Of a stretch of 64,000 nucleotides of DNA, positions 15,958 through 25,059 are shown piece by piece. How positions within the stretch are numbered: position 1 is the stretch's first letter; each line of letters starts with the position of its first letter. The DNA comes from Isoalcanivorax indicus. Its GTDB lineage: Bacteria; Pseudomonadota; Gammaproteobacteria; Pseudomonadales; Alcanivoracaceae. The translations under genes and the position numbers were made by a program. The stretch spans positions 1,364,001 to 1,428,000 of the forward strand of contig NZ_QGMP01000001.1 in the NCBI RefSeq assembly GCF_003259185.1. The letters are read 5' to 3'. A model generated the notes under the pieces. It did not search any database and had not been told where the DNA came from. It saw nothing but the letters and a program-made list of their open reading frames with translations.

Positions 15958-18564
15958 TCAGCTGGCCTGCGCCACCGGAATCTTCACCCCGTCAGCCACC
16001 TTCTGGTACTCGGCGATCTGATCGAAGTTCAGGTAACGGTAGATTTCAGCGGACATGGAATCGATGGTGGCGGCGTATTCCATGTATTCCGCCGTGGTCG
16101 GCAGCTTGCCCAGTACCGCAGCCACCGAAGCCAGTTCGGCAGAGGCCAGATAAACATTGGCGCCCTGGCCCAGACGGTTCGGGAAGTTACGGGTAGAGGT
16201 CGAGACCACAGTGCTGTTCGGTGCCACGCGGGCCTGGTTACCCATGCACAGCGAGCAGCCCGGCATCTCGGTACGCGCACCGGCGCGGCCGTAGATGTTG
16301 TAGTAGCCCTCGTCGGACAGCTGGTGCTGGTCCATCTTGGTCGGCGGGGCGATCCACAGGCGCGTGGTCAGCGAGCCGCTGGGGATTTGCTCCAGCAGTT
16401 TGCCGGCGGCGCGGAAGTGGCCGATGTTGGTCATGCAAGAACCGATGAAGACCTCGTCGATCTTGTCGCCAGCCACGTCGGACAGGGTCTTGGCATCGTC
16501 CGGGTCGTTCGGGCAGCACAGGATCGGTTCCTTGATCTGGTCCATATCGATCTCGATCACCTGAGCGTATTCCGCGTCCTTGTCGGCGCGCATCAGGCTC
16601 GGGTTGGCCAGCCAGTCCTGCATCTTGTTGATGCGGCGCTCGATGGTGCGGGCGTCGCCGTAACCGTTGGCGATCATCCACTTGAGCAGGGTGATGTTGG
16701 ACTTCAGGTACTCGGTCACGCTGTCTTCGGACAGGGTGATGGTGCAACCGGCGGCGGACCGTTCGGCGGAGGCGTCAGACAGTTCGAACGCCTGTTCCAC
16801 GGTCAGGTCTTCCAGGCCTTCGATTTCGAGAATGCGGCCGTTGAAGACGTTCTTCTTGCCTTTTTTCTCGACGGTCAGCAGGCCTTCCTGGATCGCCTGG
16901 TAGGGGATCGCATGCACCAGGTCACGCAGGGTGATGCCCGGCTGGCGTTTGCCCTTGAAACGCACCAGTACGGATTCCGGCATGTCCAGCGGCATGACGC
17001 CGGTGGCGGCGGCAAAGGCCACCAGACCGGAGCCGGCCGGGAAGGAGATGCCCAGCGGGAAGCGGGTGTGGGAGTCACCACCGGTGCCGACGGTGTCCGG
17101 CAGCAACATGCGGTTCAGCCAGCTGTGGATGATGCCGTCGCCCGGGCGCAGGGACACGCCGCCACGGTTCATAATGAAGTCGGGCAGGGTGTGGTGGGTT
17201 TCCACGTCGACCGGCTTCGGGTAAGCGGCGGTATGGCAGAAGGACTGCATGGTCAGGTCGGCCTGGAAGCCCAGGCAGGCCAGATCTTTCAGCTCGTCGC
17301 GGGTCATCGGGCCGGTGGTGTCCTGGGAGCCGACGGTGGACATCTTCGGTTCGCAGTACATGCCCGGGCGCACGCCCGGCAGGCCGCAGGCCTTGCCGAC
17401 CATTTTCTGGGCCAGGGTGAAGCCCTTGCCGGTGTCGACGGGCTGTTGCGGCTTCTTGAACAGGTCGGTTTCGCCCAGGCCGAGGGATTCACGGGCCTTG
17501 CCGGTGAGGCCGCGGCCGATGATCAGGTTGATACGGCCGCCAGCGCGCACTTCGTCCAGAATCACCGGGGATTTCAGTTCGAAGGTGCTCAGCACCTCGT
17601 CGGTGCCGGCTTTGGTGATCTTGCCTTCGTACGGGTAGATGTCGATGGCATCGCCCATGTTCAGGTTGGACACGTCGGCTTCGAAGGGCAGGGCGCCGGA
17701 GTCTTCCATGGTGTTGAAGAAGATCGGTGCGATCTTGCTGCCGATGCAGACACCGCCCGCGCGCTTGTTGGGCACGAAGGGAATGTCGTCACCGAAGTGC
17801 CAGAGTACGGAGTTGGTCGCCGATTTACGGCTGGAGCCGGTACCCACCACGTCGCCCACGTAGGCCACCGGGTGGCCTTTGGCTTTCAGTGCTTCCATCT
17901 GCTTGAGCGGGCCGATTTCACCCTGTTTTTCCGGGGTGATGCCGTCACGCTCGTTCTTCAGCATGGCATTGGCGTGTACCGGGATGTCCGGGCGGCTCCA
18001 GGCGTCCTGGGCCGGGGACAGGTCATCGGTGTTGGTTTCGCCGGTGACCTTGAAGACGGTGACGGTGATCTTGTCGGCCAGAGCCGGTTTGCTGGTGAAC
18101 CATTCGGCGTTGGCCCAGCTTTCCAGTACGGCTTTGGCGTGTGCGTTACCGGCCTTGGCTTTTTCTTCCACGTCGTGGAAGGCATCAAAGACCAGCAGGG
18201 TATGCTTGAGGGCTTCAGCGGCGATTTCTGCGGTTTCGGCGTCGTCCAGCTGGTGAATCAGCGGCTCGACGTTGTAGCCGCCCTGCATGGTGCCCAGCAG
18301 CTTGGTGGCGTGCTTGCGGTCGATCAGCGGGGAGCTGGCTTCGCCTTTGGCCAGGGCGGCCAGGAAGGCGGCCTTGACGTAAGCGGCCTGGTCAACGCCC
18401 GGCGGAATGCGGTTCGTGAACAGGTCCAGAATGAAGTCTTCTTCGCCCTTGGGCGGGTTCTTCAGCAGCTCTACCAGGTCGGCAACTTGCTGCTCGTTGA
18501 GCGGCTTCGGCGGTACGCCTTCGGCGGCGCGCTCTTCCACATGTTTGCGATAGGCTTCAAGCAC
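15958..18564 (-). CDS. acnB: Aconitate hydratase B / 2-methylisocitrate dehydratase
   Basis: AcnB interconverts citrate and isocitrate in the TCA cycle and can also act on 2-methylisocitrate. The 868-residue protein begins [20 protein letters not shown], the HEAT-like N-terminal domain of AcnB. The swivel domain follows ([18 protein letters not shown]), then the catalytic part. The three 4Fe-4S cysteines are seen at about 710 ([10 protein letters not shown]) and at 770 and 773 ([10 protein letters not shown]). I chose the GTG at 18564 because TGAGGGA lies about 8 bases upstream and the protein then matches the AcnB start; the longer ATG frame adds 60 unrelated residues. It ends at the shared terminator 15905-15932. 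Confidence 0.96.
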   Translation of the reverse strand: MLEAYRKHVEERAAEGVPPKPLNEQQVADLVELLKNPPKGEEDFILDLFTNRIPPGVDQAAYVKAAFLAALAKGEASSPLIDRKHATKLLGTMQGGYNVEPLIHQLDDAETAEIAAEALKHTLLVFDAFHDVEEKAKAGNAHAKAVLESWANAEWFTSKPALADKITVTVFKVTGETNTDDLSPAQDAWSRPDIPVHANAMLKNERDGITPEKQGEIGPLKQMEALKAKGHPVAYVGDVVGTGSSRKSATNSVLWHFGDDIPFVPNKRAGGVCIGSKIAPIFFNTMEDSGALPFEADVSNLNMGDAIDIYPYEGKITKAGTDEVLSTFELKSPVILDEVRAGGRINLIIGRGLTGKARESLGLGETDLFKKPQQPVDTGKGFTLAQKMVGKACGLPGVRPGMYCEPKMSTVGSQDTTGPMTRDELKDLACLGFQADLTMQSFCHTAAYPKPVDVETHHTLPDFIMNRGGVSLRPGDGIIHSWLNRMLLPDTVGTGGDSHTRFPLGISFPAGSGLVAFAAATGVMPLDMPESVLVRFKGKRQPGITLRDLVHAIPYQAIQEGLLTVEKKGKKNVFNGRILEIEGLEDLTVEQAFELSDASAERSAAGCTITLSEDSVTEYLKSNITLLKWMIANGYGDARTIERRINKMQDWLANPSLMRADKDAEYAQVIEIDMDQIKEPILCCPNDPDDAKTLSDVAGDKIDEVFIGSCMTNIGHFRAAGKLLEQIPSGSLTTRLWIAPPTKMDQHQLSDEGYYNIYGRAGARTEMPGCSLCMGNQARVAPNSTVVSTSTRNFPNRLGQGANVYLASAELASVAAVLGKLPTTAEYMEYAATIDSMSAEIYRYLNFDQIAEYQKVADGVKIPVAQAS

Positions 18565-18689
18565 AGCGCAATCCCTCATCTCGTCGTGGTTTGGATTTCT
18601 TTTGGAAATCAAACGCTTGGGGTGTATTTGGGGGTTGGTACGGCGCGCGGAGTATAGCGGTTTTAGCGGCTGATCGGAAGGGGGGCGCC

Positions 18690-19589
18690 CTAGTACGGGT
18701 TCTTGTGGCCCGTCGTGGCGCGGCGAAAACGCTTGTAGCTCCACAGATACTGCGCCGGGGCCTCGCGCACCATGTCTTCCACAGAGCGGTTCAGTGCGGT
18801 CAGGGCGGTGTCCAGATCCGGATCGTGGATGGCGGGGTCGGGGTCACGGAAGATCAGCCGGTAGCCATGGGGTTGGCGCAGGGCGGTGCACACGAATACC
18901 CGGGCGCCGGTCTGGGCGATCAGTTTGACGCTGAGGGTGCCGGTGTAAGCGGGGACGCCAAAGAAGGGTACAAAACGGCCACTGCCTTCGTCAGCCACCT
19001 GGTCGGGCAGGATGCCGGTCATGGCCGAGCCCTGGCGCAGGGTGCGTACCAGCCGGGCGACGCCGCGTGCGGTAGCCGGGTACATGGTGCTGTTGAAGTG
19101 CTCGCGGCTGCGCAGGACCAGATCATCCAGCTGCGGCAGTTCCGAAGGGGCAAACATGGCGTGCACGGAGAAGTGGTTGCCGATCCAGTAATTCACCACT
19201 TCCCAGCAGCCCAGGTGGGGCACCAGCAGCACCAAGGGCTGACCGCTGGCCAGCGCCTCGCGCAATGGGCCGTCGCCCTCCACGGACTGCACGCGGGCGA
19301 GGATGGCGTCCGGGTGGTGCCAGACATAGCCGATCTCGACCGCCGCGCGGGCATCTTCCACCAGTGACTGGCGCACCAGGCGGCGCTGCGCCGAGGCCGG
19401 CAGGGTGGGGAAGCAGAGGCGGATGTTGGTCTTGGTAATATGCCGGTGGCGGCCGGGCAGGCTGGCCGCCAGGTGGCCGAGCAGGCCGCCGAGCAGGCGG
19501 TTCAGGCGCCAGGGGAGCAGGCTTGCCAGGCGCAGGCCACCGGTGGCCAGGGCGCCTTTCAGGCGTTGTATGCGGTCGGCGTCGGACAT
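18690..19589 (-). CDS. Lipid A biosynthesis acyltransferase, LpxL/LpxM (HtrB) family
   Basis: A 299-residue inner-membrane acyltransferase that adds a secondary acyl chain to Kdo2-lipid IVA. The hydrophobic N-terminus ([20 protein letters not shown]) is followed by the catalytic H-x4-E in [13 protein letters not shown]. Later family blocks are [18 protein letters not shown] and QYLWSYKRF near the C-terminus. I chose ATG 19589, preceded by GGAAG at 7 bases, over the ATG at 19616. It lies divergent from miaE. LpxL cannot be separated from LpxM/LpxP by eye. It complements the msbA/lpxK/kdsB genes at the start of the window. Confidence 0.9.
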   Translation of the reverse strand: MSDADRIQRLKGALATGGLRLASLLPWRLNRLLGGLLGHLAASLPGRHRHITKTNIRLCFPTLPASAQRRLVRQSLVEDARAAVEIGYVWHHPDAILARVQSVEGDGPLREALASGQPLVLLVPHLGCWEVVNYWIGNHFSVHAMFAPSELPQLDDLVLRSREHFNSTMYPATARGVARLVRTLRQGSAMTGILPDQVADEGSGRFVPFFGVPAYTGTLSVKLIAQTGARVFVCTALRQPHGYRLIFRDPDPAIHDPDLDTALTALNRSVEDMVREAPAQYLWSYKRFRRATTGHKNPY

Positions 19590-19668
19590 GACCCGGCTTC
19601 CGTTATTGTGCGTCATCGTCAGGGGGTCGCTATACTACCGCGCCTTGATGCCGCTGTGGTCCCCCGAC

Positions 19669-20286
19669 ATGCATGATATTTCCGCCATCCGTGAATTCCT
19701 GCCCTGTGCTACACCCGATGCCTGGGTCCAGTGGGCGCTGGAGCACCCGGATATCCTGCTGATCGATCATGCCCATTGCGAGAAGAAGGCTGCCGCCACG
19801 GCCCTGAACATGATGTTTCGCTATATGGACCGGGCCGAGCTGCTGGACCCGCTGACCCAACTGGCGCGGGAGGAGTTGCTGCACTTCCAGCAGGTGCTGG
19901 GGATGATGCGCAAGCGCGGCATTACCTACAGGGCGCTGTCCTCGGCCCGCTATGCCCAGGGGTTGCGTGAGGTGGCTCGCAGCCACGAGCCGGCCCGTCT
20001 GGTGGATATGCTGGTCATCGGTGCGGTGATCGAGGCGCGCTCCTGTGAGCGCTTTGCCGCCCTGGCGCCGCATGTGGATGAGGAACTGGGCCGGTACTAC
20101 CGCTTTCTTCTTAAGAGTGAGTCGCGACATTTCGAGGATTACCTGCGTCTGGCGCAGCGGTACGCCGCTGAGGACATCAGCGGGCGGGTGGCGGCGTTCG
20201 TGGCCCGTGAGGCGGAGCTGATTACCTCTCCCGACACTGAATTCCGGTTTCACTCGGGCATTCCTTCACGCGCCTGTGCCGCCTGA
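19669..20286 (+). CDS. miaE: tRNA-(ms2io6A)-hydroxylase MiaE
   Basis: MiaE is a diiron monooxygenase that hydroxylates the isopentenyl group of ms2i6A at tRNA position 37. The 205-residue helical protein has LLIDHAHCEKKAAATALNM, then the ferritin-like iron ligand motifs AREELLHFQQVL and KSESRHFEDYL, and EARSCERFAAL between them, all typical of MiaE. Two ATGs compete (19648 and 19669); the second begins HDISAIREFLPCATPDAW, which matches the usual family start, so I used it. A TATACT at 19631-19636 could be the -10, which would give a short leader. Confidence 0.92.
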   Translation: MHDISAIREFLPCATPDAWVQWALEHPDILLIDHAHCEKKAAATALNMMFRYMDRAELLDPLTQLAREELLHFQQVLGMMRKRGITYRALSSARYAQGLREVARSHEPARLVDMLVIGAVIEARSCERFAALAPHVDEELGRYYRFLLKSESRHFEDYLRLAQRYAAEDISGRVAAFVAREAELITSPDTEFRFHSGIPSRACAA

Positions 20287-20474
20287 GCACCTCTTCACGC
20301 CCCGTCAGCCGGGACATTCGGCCTGATCCGCCCCTCGCCCCGGAGGGGTGGATCTTTACTTGTGGCGCCTTGCGGGCTGGGCTATTCTCGGGTGAGCAGT
20401 GCGACTACAACTTTATTACGACTGCCCCATAAGAAATAACAGGACAACAACACGATACTCCCGGGAGAGTACCA

Positions 20475-23003
20475 ATGAGAAAGATAACCAAGGCCCTGCT
20501 GCCTGTGCTGCCCCTGGCGGTGGCGCTGAGTGGTTGCGGCAGTGACTCGAAGGTGCGGTTCGAGCCTCAGGCGCCTCAGGATGCCAAAGTCATATTCAAT
20601 ATCCAGCAAGGTGCTGCCGGCCTGCCGTTCCCCGCGGATCTGTTTCTGCAGGGCACTACGGATGGCTCGATCAACCTGCCGGGCAAGCTGAATACCGGCA
20701 ATGCGCTCACGCCGCCTGCGGCCGCGCTGGCGGATCCCCAGACCGCGCTCAATACCATGGACGGGTTTGGTACTACGGCGCCGATCATTCTGCGCTTTAC
20801 CCGCACCATCAACCCGGGCTCTGCCAACGGCGGCATCCGTATTTTCAAGGCGGATACCTCGGTGAACAACCCCGGCAACCCGCCAGCAGCGGGTGGCCCG
20901 ATCCTGCGCGGTGCGTTGGCCAGCTCGCGCACCGTGGTCGCCCTGGGTGACGAGTTGCAGTTCGGCGTGGATTTCATTGCCATACCGCTGCAAACCAATC
21001 TTTTTGTGGTGCCGCTGAAGCCGTTCGAGCATATGGCGACCCACATTATTACGGTGACTGACGACCTGCTGTCTGCGCAGGGTGAGTCCATTGGTGCTGA
21101 TGACCAGTATCAAGTGGCCAAGCTGCCTTCGGCGCTGATTACCGATGCTGAAGGTGAAACCTGCGTTCCTTCCACTGGCGCAGGCTGTGTTGTGTCGGCC
21201 ACAGGCGAGGCCGTGGGTCTGAGCCTGGCCCAGGCGCTGCAACTGGAGCCGCTGCGTCAGCAGGTCAACCAGCATGAATCGCTGATCGCAGGTGCATCTG
21301 ATCTGGAGCGGGGCGACATCTCCCTGACGTTCGGCTACACCACGCAGAATATTGGTGGTGCGCTGCAGAACGCCCGGCAGCAGGTGCTGAACGCCGGCGA
21401 CGAGCCGCAACTGACTTTGCAACCTTTCCCGGCTCCGCTGCTGGCGAACTCCAACATTTTCGTGGGCACCCTGGGTAACCTGCTGCAGTTTGTTGACCCC
21501 GCCGCGCCGAACGCCTCGGTATGGCAGGCGCTCGAAGCCGCCTGGGCAAACACGGGTGATGCCACGATTGATGCTGTCTGTGCCGGTGGCCTGGGTGCAG
21601 ACGGTGAGGGCAAACGTAATCTGGTGAGCTGTAACGCCTTTACGCCGGAAGTGGTCACGGCCGCGCACAGCATCCCGGTGCTGATGACCGTGCCGAACAC
21701 CGCGACCATCGCGGGCGTACCCGGTTGCCAGGCGGCTGCCGACGGTGATGGCATCCCCGTGGTGATCTTCCAGCACGGTATTACCTCCAACCGTTCTGCT
21801 CTGCTGGCTGCTGGTGACGCTTTGTCCGGTGCCTGCCGCGTAGGTATCGCGATTGACCTGCCGAAGCACGGTATTGCTCCGGCTGGCGATCTGGCGCCGC
21901 TCTCTCAGGGTGCCGGTGAGCGTCTGGTTCAGGTCAGTGCGCCGTCCGGTTGCCAGGATGCCGGGGCTGTGTCCCTGGGCGAAGGCGAAGACTTCGTTTG
22001 CCCGTCCGGCGATCGTTTTATCAATCTGGAAAATCTGGCCAACACGCGTGACAGCATGCGTCAGGCGGTGATTGATCTGCAGTCGCTGTTTGTCGCACTG
22101 ACCGAAGGCAATATCGCGGGCAGCAGCCTGCCGGCGATCAATGGCAGCAGCGTTCAGTTTACCGGTGTATCCCTGGGTGGGATTGTCGGCCTGCCATTCC
22201 TGGCCATCGAGCCGGGTGTGGGCGATGCAGTCATCAACGTAGCCGGTGGTGGCCTGTCGCGTCTGCTGGACGGTTCGCCGACTTTCGAGCCGGTGGTGAC
22301 GGCGGGTCTGGCGCAAAATGGTGTGAACAAGCCGGGCGGCGATTATGAAGGCTTCCTGCTGATTGCGCAGACGCTGGTGGATTCTGTTGACCCGATCAAC
22401 TTTACCGATCTGTCCGGCGCTGGTCGTGACATTCTGTTCCAGCAGATCAGCGGCAATCCGTCGCAAGCCAACTTCACCAACTGCCCGGGCGCAGCCACCT
22501 CTGGTGCTGATGGTTGCCCGGATATGGTCGTGCCGAGCAACGTGTACATGTCCTCGCCGCTGGCCGCTGCCTGGGGCATGCTGTCCGGCACAGGCCAGTT
22601 TGGTGCGCTGCCGGGCCAGGCTATCCTGACCACGCCGACCGCACTGTCGGGCACTGATCCGCTGGTGCAAGGCACGGGCTTCCTGGCTGTGGCGACGGCG
22701 TTCCAGCAATGGGTAGAGGCCGGAAATGACCCGGCTGCCTTCCCGTTCGCGCTCGATACCCGCACGGCGCTGCCGGGCACCGACCAGTTCTTCGGTCTGG
22801 ATCTGCCGACCATTGGCACCGCAGGTGGCAGTGGCTCAGGCGTTGTCCGCTTCGTGACCGGTGAGCACGGTTCGCTGCTGCGTCCGGGGCCGGAGAATGT
22901 GAACCTGGCCGTCACCACGCTGATGCAACAGCAACTGGCGAGCTTCCTGGCGACCGGCAACATTCCGGCTGACTCGAATAATCCGCCGATCGTGCTCGAC
23001 TGA
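20475..23003 (+). CDS. Pla-1/cef-family extracellular lipase-like lipoprotein
   Basis: This 842-residue protein has a lipoprotein signal peptide with lipobox Leu18-Ser-Gly-Cys21; Gly follows the Cys, compatible with outer-membrane sorting. The N-terminal part (about 30-270) resembles the bacterial virulence-factor lipase N-terminal domain: GLPFPADLFLQGTTDGSINL, with FTRTINPGSANGGIRIF. An alpha/beta hydrolase domain follows with VIFQHGITSNRSA, the oxyanion-type region AIDLPKHGIAP, and the nucleophile elbow GVSLGGIVGLPF. Family members act on lipids or esters, and natural substrates are mostly untested. The spacing of disulphide-type cysteines suits a periplasmic or surface location. The gene stands alone and ends at a strong terminator. 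Confidence 0.85.
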   Translation: MRKITKALLPVLPLAVALSGCGSDSKVRFEPQAPQDAKVIFNIQQGAAGLPFPADLFLQGTTDGSINLPGKLNTGNALTPPAAALADPQTALNTMDGFGTTAPIILRFTRTINPGSANGGIRIFKADTSVNNPGNPPAAGGPILRGALASSRTVVALGDELQFGVDFIAIPLQTNLFVVPLKPFEHMATHIITVTDDLLSAQGESIGADDQYQVAKLPSALITDAEGETCVPSTGAGCVVSATGEAVGLSLAQALQLEPLRQQVNQHESLIAGASDLERGDISLTFGYTTQNIGGALQNARQQVLNAGDEPQLTLQPFPAPLLANSNIFVGTLGNLLQFVDPAAPNASVWQALEAAWANTGDATIDAVCAGGLGADGEGKRNLVSCNAFTPEVVTAAHSIPVLMTVPNTATIAGVPGCQAAADGDGIPVVIFQHGITSNRSALLAAGDALSGACRVGIAIDLPKHGIAPAGDLAPLSQGAGERLVQVSAPSGCQDAGAVSLGEGEDFVCPSGDRFINLENLANTRDSMRQAVIDLQSLFVALTEGNIAGSSLPAINGSSVQFTGVSLGGIVGLPFLAIEPGVGDAVINVAGGGLSRLLDGSPTFEPVVTAGLAQNGVNKPGGDYEGFLLIAQTLVDSVDPINFTDLSGAGRDILFQQISGNPSQANFTNCPGAATSGADGCPDMVVPSNVYMSSPLAAAWGMLSGTGQFGALPGQAILTTPTALSGTDPLVQGTGFLAVATAFQQWVEAGNDPAAFPFALDTRTALPGTDQFFGLDLPTIGTAGGSGSGVVRFVTGEHGSLLRPGPENVNLAVTTLMQQQLASFLATGNIPADSNNPPIVLD

Positions 23004-23016
23004 GGTCAGGCACAAT

Positions 23017-23046
23017 AAAAAAACCCGCCGAAAGGCGGGTTTTTTT
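23017..23046. terminator. Rho-independent bidirectional terminator
   Basis: Seven A plus CCCGCC pair with GGCGGG plus seven T around a GAAA tetraloop, a perfect 13-bp inverted repeat. It serves the lipase-like gene and the convergent lpxH operon. Confidence 0.94.
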
Positions 23047-23060
23047 ATGCTGCTGCGGAA

Positions 23061-23798
23061 TTACTGCTCATCGACCCGCAAGCTTTCCAGCCGTAAACCG
23101 CGTTCACTGTCAGCGACGATCTGCCAGACCAGATGACCCCAGTCCCCCAGGACCCAGCGTTTGCCGTGGCCGTCACTCAGGCCAATATCGTGGACGGCAG
23201 GGCGATGAGTGTGGCCATGGATCAGATCCCTGACGCCAGCTTCTTCCATCACGCGCACCACTTCCGAAGGCGTGACGTCCATGATGTTGCCCGCCTTGTT
23301 GGCGTTCTCCTGGGCGCTTTTCATGCGCATCATCTGGGCAATCATGCGCCGCTGTTCCAGTGGTTTGGCCAGCATGTCGGCTTGCCATTGCGGATCACGG
23401 GCCTGGGCGCGGAAGGCCATGTATTTTTCATCGCCGGTACACAGGCTGTCGCCGTGCATCAGCAGCACCGGGCGGCCGTACAGATCGACCACCACGCCTT
23501 CGTCCAGCAGGGTGCCGCCGCAGGCACGGGCGAAGTCGGCGCCGAGCAGGAAGTCGCGGTTACCATGCATGAAGAAGAGGGCGCTACCGGCGTCGCTGAA
23601 GGCGCGGAAGGCGGCGATGGCATCCAGATGAAAGGCGCTGTCGTCATCGTCACCAATCCAGGTTTCGAACAGGTCGCCGAGTACATAGAGAGCGTCGCAG
23701 TGGCCCGCATGGCGGGCCAGGAGCGCTTTCAGGGCGTGCAGATGGTCTGGTCTGGATTCGTCGAGATGCAGGTCCGAGATCAGCAGGGTGTAACTCAT
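23061..23798 (-). CDS. lpxH: UDP-2,3-diacylglucosamine diphosphatase LpxH
   Basis: LpxH hydrolyses UDP-2,3-diacylglucosamine to lipid X and UMP, a peripheral-membrane step of lipid A synthesis. The 245-residue calcineurin-like phosphoesterase shows the metal motifs LISDLHLDESRPD, VLGDLFETWIGDDD, FMHGNRDFLLG, LMHGDSLCTGDEKYM and DLIHGHTHRPAVHD in order, exactly as in LpxH. Its ATG overlaps the ppiA stop by 4 bases, giving the operon ppiB-ppiA-lpxH. Confidence 0.96.
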   Translation of the reverse strand: MSYTLLISDLHLDESRPDHLHALKALLARHAGHCDALYVLGDLFETWIGDDDDSAFHLDAIAAFRAFSDAGSALFFMHGNRDFLLGADFARACGGTLLDEGVVVDLYGRPVLLMHGDSLCTGDEKYMAFRAQARDPQWQADMLAKPLEQRRMIAQMMRMKSAQENANKAGNIMDVTPSEVVRVMEEAGVRDLIHGHTHRPAVHDIGLSDGHGKRWVLGDWGHLVWQIVADSERGLRLESLRVDEQ

Positions 23799-24439
23799 GG
23801 CGCCGGCGTGTCCTCCGAGGGCTTGTCCTGTACCTGCTCACCCTGTACGCGATAGACGCGTTTCATGATCACGCGTTCGCGCGGCACGTCACTGGAGGGC
23901 ATGCCGCCCAGCATGGCGCCGCCGGTGCGCACGGCACTGATGTTGTCTACCACGTCCATGCCCTCGATCACTTCGCCAAAGACCGCATAGCCCCAGCCGC
24001 GCGGGTTGGGCGCGGTATGGTCCAGGGCCACATTGTTGACGGTGTTGATGAAGAACTGGCTGGTGGCGGAATGCGGGTCGCCGGTGCGGGCCAGCGCCAG
24101 GGTGCCGCGCCGGTTGCGCAGGCCGTTATCGGCCTCGTTGCGGATTGGCGCCGCGGTTTCCTTGCGGGCGTGCTCGTGGGTAAAGCCGCCGCCCTGGATC
24201 ATGAAGCCGGGAATGACACGGTGGAAGACGGTGTTGTCGTACCAGCCATGGTCCACGTACTGGAGGAAGTTGGCCACTGACAACGGGGCCTTGTCCGGAA
24301 ACAGGGCCACGACGATGTTGCCGTGGTTGGTTTCCAGCACCACGCGGGGTGGCGTGGCGCTTTCCGGGCCGTCTGTCGGGCGATCTGCCAGGCTGTTCAG
24401 GGGCAGCAGGGCAATCAGGGCAATCAACAGACCACGCAT
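23795..24439 (-). CDS. ppiA: Exported cyclophilin-type peptidyl-prolyl isomerase
   Basis: A 214-residue protein with an N-terminal signal peptide (MRGLLIALIALLPLNSLA), so it acts in the periplasm. The cyclophilin domain (about 30-195) has VVLETNHGNIVVALFPDKAP, the catalytic-site segment [18 protein letters not shown] and SATSQFFINTVNN, and [19 protein letters not shown] short acidic tail follows. It catalyses proline cis-trans isomerisation in exported proteins. It sits 24 bases downstream of a cytoplasmic paralogue and overlaps lpxH, probably as one transcript. Confidence 0.93.
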   Translation of the reverse strand: MRGLLIALIALLPLNSLADRPTDGPESATPPRVVLETNHGNIVVALFPDKAPLSVANFLQYVDHGWYDNTVFHRVIPGFMIQGGGFTHEHARKETAAPIRNEADNGLRNRRGTLALARTGDPHSATSQFFINTVNNVALDHTAPNPRGWGYAVFGEVIEGMDVVDNISAVRTGGAMLGGMPSSDVPRERVIMKRVYRVQGEQVQDKPSEDTPAP

Positions 24440-24463
24440 GGCGACATTCCTCGTATGTGATGC

Positions 24464-24961
24464 TTATTCTTCGATGATCTCGGCGCTTTCGATCAGCACG
24501 GTGTCGGTGGGGACGTCCTGGTGGAAACCCTTGTTGCCGGTGTCCACGGACTTGATGCGGTTGACCACATCCATGCCTTCGACGACTTCACCGAACACGG
24601 CATAGCCCCAGCCATCCTGCGAGCGTGCCTTGTCCAGGAAGTGGTTGTCACCCACATTGATAAAGAACTGGGCGGTGGCAGAATGCGGATCGGAAGTGCG
24701 GGCCATGGCCACGGTGCCGGTTTCGTTGGAAAGACCGTTGGCGGCTTCGTTCTGGATCGGTGCGCGGGTCGGCTTCTGCTCCATCTTTTCAGTGAAGCCA
24801 CCGCCCTGGATCATGAAGTTGCTGATCACCCGATGAAAGATGGTGCCATTGTAGAAGCCGTCTTTCACATACTGGACGAAGTTGGCAACGGTTTCCGGTG
24901 CCTTCTCGGCATCCAGGGCAATGACGATCTTGCCATAGGTGGTGGTAAGTGCGGCTTTCAT
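24464..24961 (-). CDS. ppiB: Cytoplasmic cyclophilin-type peptidyl-prolyl isomerase
   Basis: A 165-residue cyclophilin without a signal peptide, hence cytoplasmic. Motifs are [54 protein letters not shown] and [19 protein letters not shown] chose ATG 24961 because GAGG lies 8 bases upstream and the protein then has the PpiB length (about 164); the longer frame to 25006 is unsupported. It is divergent from glnS and heads the ppiB-ppiA-lpxH operon. Confidence 0.94.
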   Translation of the reverse strand: MKAALTTTYGKIVIALDAEKAPETVANFVQYVKDGFYNGTIFHRVISNFMIQGGGFTEKMEQKPTRAPIQNEAANGLSNETGTVAMARTSDPHSATAQFFINVGDNHFLDKARSQDGWGYAVFGEVVEGMDVVNRIKSVDTGNKGFHQDVPTDTVLIESAEIIEE

Positions 24962-24979
24962 CGGGAGGTCCTCCGAGCT

Positions 24980-25007
24980 TTGACTGACAGGGGTCGCACT
25001 GTACACT
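24980..25007 (+). promoter_or_regulatory. Sigma-70-type promoter for glnS
   Basis: TTGACT at 24980-24985, a 16-base spacer and TACACT at 25002-25007, placing the start of transcription near 25014 and ATG 25060 about 45 bases downstream. Both hexamers match the consensus in four or five of six positions. Confidence 0.6.
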
Positions 25008-25059
25008 AGCGGCCCCGGTGACCGGAACCTTTTCCTTGCCTCAGGAACCCTGTAAACGC

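Noticed and set aside
16324-18657. A 777-codon plus-strand open frame opposite acnB
   Set aside because: acnB is unmistakable on the minus strand. The opposite frame is a composition shadow with Gly/Val/Gln-rich sequence.
20320-20360. CCCCTC / GAGGGG inverted repeat after miaE as a terminator
   Set aside because: The stem is short, with a G/C-rich loop and no T-tract directly after, so I could not support it as a terminator.
20382-22709. A 775-codon minus-strand open frame opposite the lipase-like gene
   Set aside because: It is low-complexity and Arg/Gln/His-rich. The plus-strand protein has a lipobox and hydrolase motifs.
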